Shown: positions 17,113 to 26,068 of the stretch, piece by piece | Numbering within the stretch: position 1 is the first letter of the stretch | Layout: each line of letters begins with the position of its first letter | DNA from: an uncultured Lachnospiraceae bacterium | GTDB lineage: Bacteria; Bacillota; Clostridia; Lachnospirales; Lachnospiraceae | Direction: 5' to 3' | Length of the DNA: 64,000 bases | Assembly (NCBI GenBank): GCA_910585965.1 | Contig: CAJUHH010000002.1 | Span: 310,001 to 374,000 of the forward strand | Made by a program: the position numbers and the translations under genes | Notes under the pieces: generated by a model | What the model was told of the DNA's origin: nothing | Seen by the model: the letters and a program-made list of their open reading frames with translations, nothing else | The model's database searches: none

Positions 17113-17862
17113 TTGAAAAGGAAAAAAGTCGGTCTGCTGACATGTATGAAAGCGGAAAACATGAAATTAAAACGTTCTTTTATATGGATTGCATTTTTTA
17201 TCATACCAATCATTCCGGCATTGATGGGAACGGGGAATTATTTGCAGAATATTGATATCCTGCAATCGGAGTGGTTTAGTTTATGGACGCAGAACACATT
17301 ATTTTACAGTAATTTTTTCTACGCCCCGCTGATCGCGGTTTACTGCGCTTATACGTGGAGGGTGGAAAATTTTAACCATAACAGGAATTCCCTCATGACG
17401 GCTCCTGTGCCGGCGGGATGCATTTTCCTGGCCAAGCTTTTGAATATTTTCTGGGTCACGCTGCTGACCCAAGCCTGGGTCTGGGTGTTGTATGTTCTTT
17501 GCGGAAAGGCCGCAGGGCTGCCAGGGCTGCCGGACACCGTTATTTTCTACTGGCTGGTCCGGGGGGCATGGGGCGGTATGGGGGTGGCAACGCTGCTGCT
17601 CGTAATATCTATGGCAGTTCGGAGTTTCGCAGTGCCGGTGGCGTTCGGGCTGGTCGGCGGCATTACAGGGTTATTGGCGACAAACAGCGCGTATGGGATG
17701 TATTACCCGTTTTCTTTGATGATGATGGGGATGAATTCCAATAAATATGAAGATATGCTGGGCGGAGAGGGGCTGCAGTTTATGGTGTTTTCGACGCTGT
17801 ACATTGTTTTGTTCTGCCTGTGCGGGGTCAAGTGGCTGGCGGTGCGGGATGTGAAGGCGTGA
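17113..17862 (+). CDS. ABC-2 type permease, LanG/MutG-like
   Basis: The start is a TTG preceded by AAAGGAGGT at an ideal distance. The 249-residue protein has six membrane segments and completes a LanFEG-like trio. No lantibiotic precursor or LanM/LanBC gene is near, so the system is more likely used against foreign peptides than for self-immunity. Confidence 0.87.
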   Translation: MKRKKVGLLTCMKAENMKLKRSFIWIAFFIIPIIPALMGTGNYLQNIDILQSEWFSLWTQNTLFYSNFFYAPLIAVYCAYTWRVENFNHNRNSLMTAPVPAGCIFLAKLLNIFWVTLLTQAWVWVLYVLCGKAAGLPGLPDTVIFYWLVRGAWGGMGVATLLLVISMAVRSFAVPVAFGLVGGITGLLATNSAYGMYYPFSLMMMGMNSNKYEDMLGGEGLQFMVFSTLYIVLFCLCGVKWLAVRDVKA

Positions 17863-17866
17863 GGGC

Positions 17867-17895
17867 TTGAAATGGGAAACGGGTTGTTATAAAAT
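17867..17895 (+). promoter_or_regulatory. Possible promoter for the methyltransferase-like gene
   Basis: TTGAAA (17867-17872) and TAAAAT (17890-17895) are separated by 17 bp, placed about 35 bp before the next start codon. Confidence 0.45.
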
Positions 17896-17929
17896 CAAGT
17901 TGACAAATTGGATTGGTTGAGGTAGCAAT

Positions 17930-18508
17930 ATGGTTTTTCAAGTTTTATCGCTGGCAATTATGCTCATATTTTACGGATTTTACATCTTTAAGATGATATC
18001 GCAGAATAGGCAGTCTATTAAAACAAACCAAATGGGTATTGGAGATAAGCCGGAGAAAGTATTGGTGATTGAGAAAGTCATGGGGGGTGCTTCTGTTTCA
18101 GCGGCTGCCGCCGATGTATGCAGCATTTTTATGGCAGAAGCCACACCCATTCCGTTGCTGCGGATTGCCGGGCTTCTGGCAGGCGTTTTTGCGGTAATGT
18201 TCTTTGCATCAGCAACTATTACAATGAAAACGAATTGGAGAGTAGGAATTCCGAAAGAAAAGACGGAATTAGTAACAAATGGGATTTATCGATGGAGCAG
18301 AAACCCGGCATTTGTCGGGTTTGATCTGCTATATTTATCCATATGCCTTTTGTTTTTTAACATCCCCCTGCTTTTGGTTTCTATTTGGGCGGCAGTGATG
18401 CTGCATTTTCAGATTTTGCAGGAAGAAAACCATATGAAAGAAATGTTCGGGGAAGATTATATCGCTTATATGAAACACACATGTCGTTATTGGGGCATTA
18501 GAGTTTAA
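17930..18508 (+). CDS. Isoprenylcysteine methyltransferase-like (ICMT/PEMT) membrane protein
   Basis: A 192-residue protein with four to five membrane helices. The C-terminal motif of the ICMT/phospholipid methyltransferase family is clear: GIYRWSRNPAFVGF, then EEN and FGEDYIAYM, the SAM-binding part. Bacterial members methylate lipids or small hydrophobic substrates; the substrate here is unknown. The gene stands alone between the exporter operon and a horizontally acquired-looking MFS gene. Confidence 0.8.
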   Translation: MVFQVLSLAIMLIFYGFYIFKMISQNRQSIKTNQMGIGDKPEKVLVIEKVMGGASVSAAAADVCSIFMAEATPIPLLRIAGLLAGVFAVMFFASATITMKTNWRVGIPKEKTELVTNGIYRWSRNPAFVGFDLLYLSICLLFFNIPLLLVSIWAAVMLHFQILQEENHMKEMFGEDYIAYMKHTCRYWGIRV

Positions 18509-18536
18509 AGAAATACAAATATATTCCTATAAGAGC

Positions 18537-18577
18537 TTAGTGTGAGAAGAACTTCTAAGACTTCACACCGAAAAATG
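18537..18577. repeat. Truncated copy of the palindromic AGAACTTCT repeat
   Basis: The 30-bp block 18548-18577 is identical to 51555-51584, including the AGAACTTCT core and a CTTCACACCG segment. The preceding TTAGTGTGA matches the left arm of the same element, but the middle of the element (about 40 bp) is missing. The remaining sequence can still pair GTGTGA with TCACAC. Confidence 0.85.
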
Positions 18578-18605
18578 ATACTCAGCAAAGGATGTTTGGA
18601 AATTG

Positions 18606-19856
18606 ATGGCAAATACTTATAAAAAAATTTTAAGCGATGAAAGAAACCTAAGATATATAATTTTAGCAAATATGATAAGCCGTTTTGGCGATTCGATTGA
18701 TATGATTGCATATAGCTGGATGGTTTATCAGATAACGGGATCCATGACATGGCTGACCATTATTTTAGGTGTTAATATGATGCCGACAGTTTTTTTGCAG
18801 CCATTTTTTGGTGGTTTGACTGAGTATTTTAATAAAAAAAGAATAATAGTGCTTTGCGATATTTTGCGGGGAGGCATTGTATTTATTACATGCATTGCTC
18901 TATTTTTGAATGCTGTCAGTCCGTGGAAATTATTAGTTTTAACATTGCTTAATTCATCCATCGAAGCTTTGCGAATACCTAGCGGAATAGCTATCCTGCC
19001 TAAAATACTAAAGGAAAAAAATTATAAAGAGGCTGTTTCCCTGGATCAGGGAGTACGCAAAATATCGGAATTAATAGGAACGGGCTGTGCCGGAATCGTT
19101 ATAGGCTATATCGGTATTGGCGGTGCTTTGCTTATAGATGCAATTACTTTTATCGTTTCTGGATTTATACTTTCTTTTTTGAAAATGCATAATGAAAAGA
19201 TAACGAATAATAAATTTCAATTCGATGAATATATGCAATCATTGAAAGAAGGCATTGCTTATTTTAAGAAGAATAATCTGGCAAGAGTAACTTGCGCTGT
19301 TTGCATTATATTGAATTTGGTTATGCTGCCAATAGAAAATCTTCAGGCAGCATATATAAACGAACATTTAAAATTGGATGTTTTTGCAATGTCTGTGGGT
19401 GGATTGGCTATTACAATCGGCATGATATGCGGACCGTTATTTTTGCCCAAAGTTTTACAAAAAATAAAAGAAAAACATTTGATGATCTACGGGGAAATTC
19501 TAATAGGATTTCTGTATTTTATATATATATCGCTGGGAGAGCTTGCATCATTAGAAGGCAAATATATTAGTTATTTCATAGCGGCATTTGCTTTTGGATT
19601 TATAAATTCTATGATAGGTGTTGCTGTTCAGATCATATTTATATCCCAAACACCTGAGGAACTCATAGGGAGAATTAGCGGTATATTTAATGCTTTGGCT
19701 TGTTCATCAATGCCCATAGGATCTTATCTGCTAGCAATATTTTCAACGATGTTTACAATACGTGAAATCTATTTGTTAATGGGCTTTTTTACTATAGTTG
19801 TTTTTGTAATTATGGGACGGACAAAATACATAAATTCGCTAAAATCGGAGAATTGA
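18606..19856 (+). CDS. MFS transporter (MFS_3, EntS-like exporter)
   Basis: A 416-residue protein with twelve predicted membrane helices and the MFS loop between helices 2 and 3 (FFGGLTEYFNKKR). It resembles the enterobactin-exporter/macrolide-efflux branch. ATG at 18606 follows an in-frame TTG; either could start translation after AAAGGATG. The gene is clearly more A+T-rich than both neighbours and lies directly after a truncated palindromic repeat, which suggests acquisition by transfer. The substrate is unknown. Confidence 0.85.
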   Translation: MANTYKKILSDERNLRYIILANMISRFGDSIDMIAYSWMVYQITGSMTWLTIILGVNMMPTVFLQPFFGGLTEYFNKKRIIVLCDILRGGIVFITCIALFLNAVSPWKLLVLTLLNSSIEALRIPSGIAILPKILKEKNYKEAVSLDQGVRKISELIGTGCAGIVIGYIGIGGALLIDAITFIVSGFILSFLKMHNEKITNNKFQFDEYMQSLKEGIAYFKKNNLARVTCAVCIILNLVMLPIENLQAAYINEHLKLDVFAMSVGGLAITIGMICGPLFLPKVLQKIKEKHLMIYGEILIGFLYFIYISLGELASLEGKYISYFIAAFAFGFINSMIGVAVQIIFISQTPEELIGRISGIFNALACSSMPIGSYLLAIFSTMFTIREIYLLMGFFTIVVFVIMGRTKYINSLKSEN

Positions 19857-19881
19857 TGGAGGTTTTACAAGGGGCAGGAAA

Positions 19882-20676
19882 ATGGATAATGTGGAAATTA
19901 TAAAAATCGCCATGCAGCAGTCAGCCTATGACTGCTGCTGTACGGCGGCGGACTTTCAAAAGGAAGAAAACAGCACACATGTGTCTTTGTCATCCGAAAA
20001 AGCAAGAAAATATTTGAAATTACCGCATATATGCAATCTGGTGTCTTACGGGACGAATATCGTCGCCTGCGGCAGGAAGGAGCTTTTGCCGGAAATCGAG
20101 GCGTTTATCAATGGGGCATCGAGCATATCGGACTGTTTTGAGACACCGGAGCTATATGCGCTGAACGATATCTTGGCAAAATATGATGCAAGGGTATGCT
20201 TTATGGCGGAATATTTTCTGCCGGATATGGATCTGATTTATGGCGCGGATATTTCCTGCCCTTACGAACTCCGGGTTTTGGCTCCTGATGATTTTACTAC
20301 GTTGTATGTGCCTGCATGGAGCAACGCATTGTGCAAGGATCGGAAACACTTGGATATCTTGGGAGTCGGAGCCTATGAGGAAGGAAAATTGATCGGTTTG
20401 GCAGGCTGCTCGGCAGACTGCGATGCGATGTGGCAGATCGGCGTGGATGTGCTTCCCGGGTATCGGAGGCGCGGCATTGCGTCAGCGCTTACGAACCGGC
20501 TGGCAAGAGAGACTTTTGAGCGCGGCAAAGTCCCGTTTTACTGTGCGGCATGGTCAAATGTGAAGTCGGTAAAAAACGCAGTCCGAAGCGGATTCCGGCC
20601 TGGGTGGGTCGAAGTGACCGCAAGGCCGTGCGGCGAAGTGGAGCAGATGCTTGGAAGGGCGGGCGAAAGGAGCTGA
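19882..20676 (+). CDS. GNAT family N-acetyltransferase
   Basis: A 264-residue protein. The C-terminal half contains the acetyl-CoA binding motif IGVDVLPGYRRRGIASAL, the RxxGxA core of GNAT enzymes, followed by NVKSVKNAVRSGF, also typical. The N-terminal half is less conserved and may form the acceptor site. The substrate is unknown. The MFS gene ends 25 bp upstream; composition returns to that of the chromosome here. Confidence 0.88.
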   Translation: MDNVEIIKIAMQQSAYDCCCTAADFQKEENSTHVSLSSEKARKYLKLPHICNLVSYGTNIVACGRKELLPEIEAFINGASSISDCFETPELYALNDILAKYDARVCFMAEYFLPDMDLIYGADISCPYELRVLAPDDFTTLYVPAWSNALCKDRKHLDILGVGAYEEGKLIGLAGCSADCDAMWQIGVDVLPGYRRRGIASALTNRLARETFERGKVPFYCAAWSNVKSVKNAVRSGFRPGWVEVTARPCGEVEQMLGRAGERS

Positions 20677-20697
20677 CAGAAAAGATAAAAAAAGATA

Positions 20698-20728
20698 TTG
20701 ACTCTCCCCTTGGGTCAGAAGATAAACT
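20698..20728 (+). promoter_or_regulatory. MerR-type promoter with 19-bp spacer and dyad operator
   Basis: TTGACT (20698-20703) and TAAACT (20723-20728) are 19 bp apart. The spacer holds an inverted repeat (GACTCTCCC against GGGTC). A long spacer with a central dyad is the hallmark of promoters twisted into shape by MerR regulators. The regulator gene immediately downstream is truncated. Confidence 0.75.
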
Positions 20729-20771
20729 GTCCATAGATTCGAATCAATCATTGCGAAAGGAGGGTCAGAAG

Positions 20772-21023
20772 ATGTTGCAGATTGGAGAATTTTCAAAGAT
20801 ATGCCAGGTCAGCATAAAGACGCTTCACCATTATGACAGGATCGGTCTGCTCGCTCCGGCCAAAGTGGATCAATTTACGGGCTACCGCTATTACCAGGCG
20901 GGGCAGATCGACATGATGAACTATAGTTTGACAGGTTTTTGGAAGGAAGAGCTGCGGGTTGATAGGAACTTCGGATGCGGAGTGTACGTATCGCCGCGGC
21001 TCTTTCCTTACTTATCGCTGTAA
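20772..21023 (+). pseudogene. Truncated MerR family regulator
   Basis: The first 50 residues are a standard MerR DNA-binding head (IGEFSKICQVSIKTLHHYDR, then GYRYYQAGQIDMMN), with a good ribosome site (AAAGGAGGG). After this the reading departs from the family and stops at residue 83, with no dimerisation coiled coil or effector domain. Normal MerR proteins are 110-280 residues. The foreign tail overlaps, antisense, a toxin-like relic, so an insertion or deletion has replaced the 3' part of the gene. Confidence 0.8.
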
Positions 21024-21085
21024 TGGCATCGGCAGTGGGCAATATAAATGCGGTCGTTGTCCATGTGGTAGACAAGACGGTCTGA
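21008..21085 (-). pseudogene. Relic of a YoeB/Txe-type toxin C-terminus
   Basis: The minus strand reads SDRLVYHMDNDRIYIAHCRC followed by HYSDK and a stop. It matches the conserved end of YoeB/Txe mRNA-interferases (RLVY..., then CR.HY with the catalytic His and Tyr). Only about 25 residues remain; upstream codons do not continue the family. It lies at the breakpoint of the truncated MerR gene. Confidence 0.55.
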
Positions 21086-21199
21086 TATGCCAAACAAATG
21101 GCTGGAAAAGAAGGCCATGAAATAATGACAAAAGGAGTAAAAGAGGTTATAATAAAGTATTCGATGGACAAAAGAAAAAATGTGAAAGGGAACATAATT

Positions 21200-23593
21200 A
21201 TGGGCAGCAAGATTACAGGAAAAGAGTATCCGTTAAGCAAGATATTCAGCGAAGAATTTGATTATCACATCCCGCCATACCAAAGACCTTATGCATGGAC
21301 GGAAGAAGAAGCGGAAACATTATTTGACGATTTGTGGGATTTTTTTCAGACAGAAGAGCTGGATAATTATTTTTTAGGCAGCATTGTTCTGATCAAGGAG
21401 GATGATAAGCCAAAGGCAGATGTCATAGACGGGCAGCAGAGGCTGACGACGCTGACGATTCTCTTTGCGGTGATTGCTTCTTATCTGACAGGGGATAATA
21501 GGAATAACTGCTATAAATATCTTCTGGAGCCGGGCAATGAGCTGGAAGGGCTTGCGCCCCGGCCAAGGCTCGAACTTCGGGAAAAAGATAAATTTTTTTT
21601 CCAGAAATATATTCAGAATGTAAGGCTGGACGAGCTTGCGGCATTGGATGCGGAAAGTCTGCCCAATGAATCGCAGCAGCATATAAAGGCGAATTGCATA
21701 TTGTTACAAAGAAAGATGGATGCCGCCTTTGGGAAAGATGAAAAAAAGGTTACGGAATTCTGCAAATTCCTGGTGACAAGATGCTATTTGGTGGCGGTCT
21801 ATTCCCCAAACCAGCAGTCGGCATTCCGCATGTTCTCTGTGATGAACAGCAGGGGTCTGAACCTGATGCCGGTAGATATTATAAAATCGGATATTATTGG
21901 GAAACTGCCGGAAGAGGAAAAGCAGTATTATACGGATAAATGGGAAGATTTGGAAGTGCAGACTTCCCGCGCCGGATTCAATGAAGTATTTGCCCATACC
22001 AATATGATCTTTTCAAAAGCAAAACCGAAAAGAAATCTTTTGGAAGAATTCCGGGAGGTCGTGCTGGCAAAAGTCACGCCGAAGGAACTGATTGATGATA
22101 TTTTGGAACCATATGCAGAGGCATATGTTATGCTGGCAAATAGAACATATGTTGCCACAAGAAATGCGGAACAGGTAAACCAATATTTGTTTTGGCTGAA
22201 TAAAGTCGGCAATTCGGACTGGATGCCTTCGGCCATCAAGTTTCTGGCCGAACATAAAAACGAATCGGATTATGTGCTTTGGTTTATGGAAAGGCTGGAA
22301 AGGTTGGCATCGTTTCTCCACATTACGGCGAAAGATATCAACCGTCGCATTGAAAGATACAAACTACTGTTAGAGGAGATGGAAATGAACCCGGACCACG
22401 GCATGGATGATCCGCTGGCATCGATAGAATTATCCAATGGGGAAAAGAAGGAGTTTGCGGACGCGCTGGATGGCGAAATATACAAGATGACAGGAATACG
22501 GCGTAACTTCGTGATTTTAAGGCTGAATGAGTTTATAGGGGACGGGGCGACCAAATTTGATTCTGAGCTGAATATATTTACGATTGAGCATGTGCTTCCA
22601 CAGACTGTAAAGGCGGGATCGGAATGGGAGAAATTATGGCCGGATATGGCAGTGCGCGGACAGTGGGTCAATCGGATTGCCAACCTGGTGCCTCTGACCA
22701 GGAAGAAAAATTCGGAGGCGCAGAATTATGATTTTGACAGAAAGAAGGAAATTTATCTGAAAGGGAAAGGCGGGACCATTACCTATCCTTTGGCGACGCA
22801 GGTGCTGGGCGAAAAAACATGGACGCCGGAAATTGTGGAGGCTAGGCAGAAAGAACTGATGAACCAGTTTATATCATGCTGGAGGCTTTCCAGCCAGGCG
22901 GATACCGGGAAAAAAGAAAAGACAGAAGATGATACAGTGCTGTTCTATATTACGAATAAAAGAGGGGCGGATTCCTCCGGTTATCCGACAGAGGGGGGAT
23001 TTGTCGTCAGGGAAGGCAGCAGGGTATCCAATGCGGTGGTGGAAAAATTTGAGAAAAGCTATCCGAAGGCATACAAACTCCGCGAGAGCCTTTGCAGGGA
23101 CGGCATGATTGTCAATGGTATTTTTCAGTTGGATTATGAGTTTGACAGTATTTCCCTGGCGGCATCATTGATTCTCGGAAGAAATGCCAGAGGGCAGAAA
23201 GAATGGGTTGACAGCGCCGGAGTCCCGTATGAGGAAAGGATGGAAAGCGAAGGGGCTGCCGCCGGGGGCTTCAATATTCAGGATGAAAGCACATACGGCA
23301 TGCTGAAAGTGGGGTCGCTGGCGTTCGAGCTGTTTAAAAAAATATTGGAAACAGGCAATATCACAGACGAGGAAGTAGAGAAGCTGAAGGGAAAAGAATA
23401 TTCCAAACAGCTGTTTCATAAGACGCATTATCCGATCCTGGCAGACCGCAGGGAAGATAACAGGGGGAAAAGCAATGTGCTGCGATATAGGAAAGAACCC
23501 ATTCGATACAAGGGGAAAAATATTTATTTTACCACGGAATGGTTTGACGGCAATCGGAATGATGTGATTGCCTGGTATCATAAGCATTTGTAA
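21200..23593 (+). CDS. DUF262/DUF1524/DUF4357 multidomain protein (GmrSD-like type IV restriction)
   Basis: A 797-residue protein. The N-terminal DUF262 domain (ParB/Srx-like NTPase-nuclease) is shown by YQRPYAW and DGQQRLTT (77-84). A helical middle leads to a DUF1524 HNH nuclease with H464 in IEHVLPQ and NLVPLTRKKNSEAQN. Near 600-680, a DUF4357 domain (GFVVREGSRVSN, SLILGRNARGQKEW) is followed by a roughly 100-residue tail that I do not recognise. DUF262+DUF1524 proteins such as GmrSD and BrxU cut modified phage DNA. The start at 21200 follows AAAGGGAAC; upstream in-frame ATGs are possible. It sits in a run of toxin and transposase relics, a defence-island setting. Confidence 0.9.
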   Translation: MGSKITGKEYPLSKIFSEEFDYHIPPYQRPYAWTEEEAETLFDDLWDFFQTEELDNYFLGSIVLIKEDDKPKADVIDGQQRLTTLTILFAVIASYLTGDNRNNCYKYLLEPGNELEGLAPRPRLELREKDKFFFQKYIQNVRLDELAALDAESLPNESQQHIKANCILLQRKMDAAFGKDEKKVTEFCKFLVTRCYLVAVYSPNQQSAFRMFSVMNSRGLNLMPVDIIKSDIIGKLPEEEKQYYTDKWEDLEVQTSRAGFNEVFAHTNMIFSKAKPKRNLLEEFREVVLAKVTPKELIDDILEPYAEAYVMLANRTYVATRNAEQVNQYLFWLNKVGNSDWMPSAIKFLAEHKNESDYVLWFMERLERLASFLHITAKDINRRIERYKLLLEEMEMNPDHGMDDPLASIELSNGEKKEFADALDGEIYKMTGIRRNFVILRLNEFIGDGATKFDSELNIFTIEHVLPQTVKAGSEWEKLWPDMAVRGQWVNRIANLVPLTRKKNSEAQNYDFDRKKEIYLKGKGGTITYPLATQVLGEKTWTPEIVEARQKELMNQFISCWRLSSQADTGKKEKTEDDTVLFYITNKRGADSSGYPTEGGFVVREGSRVSNAVVEKFEKSYPKAYKLRESLCRDGMIVNGIFQLDYEFDSISLAASLILGRNARGQKEWVDSAGVPYEERMESEGAAAGGFNIQDESTYGMLKVGSLAFELFKKILETGNITDEEVEKLKGKEYSKQLFHKTHYPILADRREDNRGKSNVLRYRKEPIRYKGKNIYFTTEWFDGNRNDVIAWYHKHL

Positions 23594-23622
23594 AAGAAAA
23601 ACAGAAAGGCATGGCTATTAAA

Positions 23623-24588
23623 ATGGAAATCGTTGATTTTTGCAAAAGCCCTGATTTCATGAAGCTTGGACAGGCAATCCACCATAAGAACTGGCGGGCG
23701 GCCTTTTCCGTGCTGCAAAGGATGCAGAGGCAGTATGAGGAAACGGGGGAAGAACTGTTCGGGAGGGGCTTTATCAATTTGAGGCAATGCCTGCTCCGTA
23801 AAGACCAGCAGGCGGCGAAAAATGCGCTGGCTGTCGTAATAGCCAGACGGACCCGGATTTTAAACGGGCAAAAGCAGGAAGACAAGGGAAAAAGTATGAA
23901 ATACAAATATTTATTGTTTGATTTAGATGGGACTTTGACTGATCCGAAAGAAGGGATTACTACATCGGTGCAGTATGCCCTGCGTTCTTTTGGCGTGGAT
24001 GAGCCGGATTTGGATAAGCTGACTCCGTTTATCGGCCCGCCGCTGCGGGAGAGCTTTATGCGATTTTATGGCTTCGGGGAGGAACAGGCAGGGGAAGCGG
24101 TGGAAAAATATAGGGAATGGTTCCGGCCTAAGGGCATTTTTCAAAACAGCATTTACCCGGGGATAAAAGAAATGCTGGAAATGCTGGAGAAAAGCGGCAA
24201 GGTGCTGGCGGTGGCATCCAGCAAGCCGCAGGTCTTTGTGGAACAAGTATTGCAGCATTTTGACATATACCGTTATTTCCGTGTGATCGTAGGAAGCGAA
24301 CTGGACGGAAGACGGGACGCGAAGGAAGAAGTGGTGGCGGAGGCTTTGCGGCAGCTGGAAGAAGCCGGATGGGGGAAAAAAGAAGAGTCTGGGGAAACCT
24401 GTTGCGGGGAGGAAGGCGCAGCGGTGATGACCGGCGACCGCAAATTCGATGTGGCCGGAGGGAAGGAACATGGGCTGGTGACGGTGGGCGTTACCTTCGG
24501 CTATGCGGAAGAAGGGGAGCTGGAAGCGGCGGGCGCGGATTTCCTTGTGGATACGGTAGAAGAGCTTGGGAGGTTATTGATGCAATGA
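23623..24588 (+). CDS. HAD phosphatase (phosphoglycolate-type) with an in-frame N-terminal helical domain
   Basis: The first 91 residues are a small helical unit (EIVDFCKSPDFMKLGQAI, then LQRMQRQYEETGEE) that I recall only as a stand-alone hypothetical protein. The rest is a HAD hydrolase: FDLDGTLTDP with the nucleophile Asp, AVASSKP and the GDRKFDVAGG metal loop. A separate ATG at 23896 with AAGGGA in front could start the HAD domain alone. No stop codon separates the two parts, so both fused and separate products are possible. A short acidic, Gly-rich insert (about residues 250-270) precedes the GDR motif. An earlier ATG at 23611 sits 1 nt from AAAGG. Confidence 0.85.
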   Translation: MEIVDFCKSPDFMKLGQAIHHKNWRAAFSVLQRMQRQYEETGEELFGRGFINLRQCLLRKDQQAAKNALAVVIARRTRILNGQKQEDKGKSMKYKYLLFDLDGTLTDPKEGITTSVQYALRSFGVDEPDLDKLTPFIGPPLRESFMRFYGFGEEQAGEAVEKYREWFRPKGIFQNSIYPGIKEMLEMLEKSGKVLAVASSKPQVFVEQVLQHFDIYRYFRVIVGSELDGRRDAKEEVVAEALRQLEEAGWGKKEESGETCCGEEGAAVMTGDRKFDVAGGKEHGLVTVGVTFGYAEEGELEAAGADFLVDTVEELGRLLMQ

Positions 24589-25448
24589 CGGGCGGAGGCA
24601 GGATAAAGACGACGGAGGAAAGTTCCTTCCGCAAGACGGTAAATATTCTTTTTCCCTTTTTGATTTATTTCATCGTGCATGATCTGGCGCAGATTCTGCT
24701 TGCATTTCTGGCGGGGCTTGGAACGGGGATATTCGGCGATGCATATGCGGGATGGATAGAAGTTCATGCGGCTACGGTGAACGGCATTCTCAATGCGCTG
24801 TCGCTCGTCATCGGTATGGCGGCGGTATGGCCCATGGCACATAAGGAACTTAAATGGGCAAAGGCGTTGTCCGGGGAAAATGCGGCAATCGGAATGGAAG
24901 GAAGGACAAAAGTGACGGAATATGTGCTTCTGGCCGTTTTTGCGGCCGTCTTCGCCCTTGCCGTGAATATGCTGATGGCGCTGGCCGGGCTGACCGGGGT
25001 TTCGGAAAGCTACCGAGAAGTGGCCGTCCGGCAGTACGGCGTGGCATTTGGTCCGGGTCTTTTGATCTATGGACTGATCTCTCCTTTGGCGGAAGAGACC
25101 GTATTCCGGGGGTTGATTTATAACCGGATGCGGAGATACTTTGGAAAAATGCTGTCCGTCGTTGTCTGCGGCATTATGTTCGGCGTTTACCATGGCAACC
25201 TGGTGCAGGGCATTTACGGCTGCATTCTCGGCATTGCGATTACGTATTCCTATGAATGGTTCGGCAGTTTTTTTGCCCCGGTACTGTTTCACTCCGTGGC
25301 GAACATTGCCGTGTTTATTGCCGGTTACGACCAGGTGGTGAAAGGAAATATTGTAACACCGCTAAATTGCGGCATATTGGCGGTATTGGCTGTCCTGGCT
25401 TTGTATGCGATGGGGAAAAAAGTTAGCAAGCGGAAAAAAGATTATTAA
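24585..25448 (+). CDS. CPBP intramembrane metalloprotease (CAAX/Abi family)
   Basis: A 287-residue membrane protein whose ATG overlaps the preceding stop as ATGA, so it is coupled to the HAD gene. The three CPBP motifs are present: EETVFRG (170-176), FGVYHGN and the final FAPVLFHSVAN with the second histidine. These residues form the glutamate/histidine metal site of Rce1-like intramembrane proteases. Bacterial members are linked to bacteriocin self-immunity or processing; the substrate is unknown here. Confidence 0.9.
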   Translation: MTGGGRIKTTEESSFRKTVNILFPFLIYFIVHDLAQILLAFLAGLGTGIFGDAYAGWIEVHAATVNGILNALSLVIGMAAVWPMAHKELKWAKALSGENAAIGMEGRTKVTEYVLLAVFAAVFALAVNMLMALAGLTGVSESYREVAVRQYGVAFGPGLLIYGLISPLAEETVFRGLIYNRMRRYFGKMLSVVVCGIMFGVYHGNLVQGIYGCILGIAITYSYEWFGSFFAPVLFHSVANIAVFIAGYDQVVKGNIVTPLNCGILAVLAVLALYAMGKKVSKRKKDY

Positions 25449-25789
25449 AAATTCACAAAAGGTTTGTTGCATTAGCCGATATAAGATAATAAAATAGAGG
25501 TAGAAAAGCCATACTAACAAAGGAGATGTTTATCAATGCGATTGAAGAATCTGCCAATAATCGTTCTGTTCATGTACCTGTGGCTATAAGAGAAATCAAG
25601 GGAGAATCCGAATTGAGGGAAATGATGCGGATACGGAAGAGGAAAATAAAGGAGAAAGAAAATGCCGGAAAATGAGGAAAAGTTGTTATCATTTTATCGT
25701 GGTAATCATTTTTCGCAGTTTGACACCAGACAGACGGCATCAGATACGAATGAATCGCATAAGCTGACACAGCTTTTAAGGCTGCTCTA
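25449..25789 (+). other. Gene-poor stretch with two very short reading frames
   Basis: After the protease gene there is no convincing gene. A 49-codon frame (25526-25675) and a 42-codon frame (25662-25790, ribosome site GGAGAAAG) overlap each other but match nothing I know. The end of the second blends into the transposase-like relic that follows, so both are probably debris. Confidence 0.4.
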
Positions 25790-25922
25790 ACGTGACTGCT
25801 TTGCGCAAAAAATTTCAAAAGGCCTGAAGCATCCGCAGGAAAAATTTGTACACCAGATGATTTATGGCATCCTTGCGGGAAATAAGCTGCATCTGAGTGA
25901 GATTGCTGGCTCCCTTAAAAAA
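25790..25922 (+). pseudogene. Transposase fragment (IS4-like)
   Basis: The frame reads KFVHQMIYGILAGNKLHLSE, which resembles the N-terminal helix bundle of IS4/IS1380-type DDE transposases (F.HQM.YG.LA...V.LS.I). It is cut by stop codons upstream and shifts frame downstream, and no inverted ends are visible. Non-functional debris. Confidence 0.55.
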
Positions 25923-26068
25923 ACATTATTACCCCCAGATGCGTCCGTACCTGTTTATAAACTGGCTTTTTCGATATGCATCCTCAGATGATTAATCCGT
26001 TGGCGCTTCCCATATTTTTAACATTTTGATTTTCTGACAAGTTTGACTTATTTCAAAATGTTAAGTTT

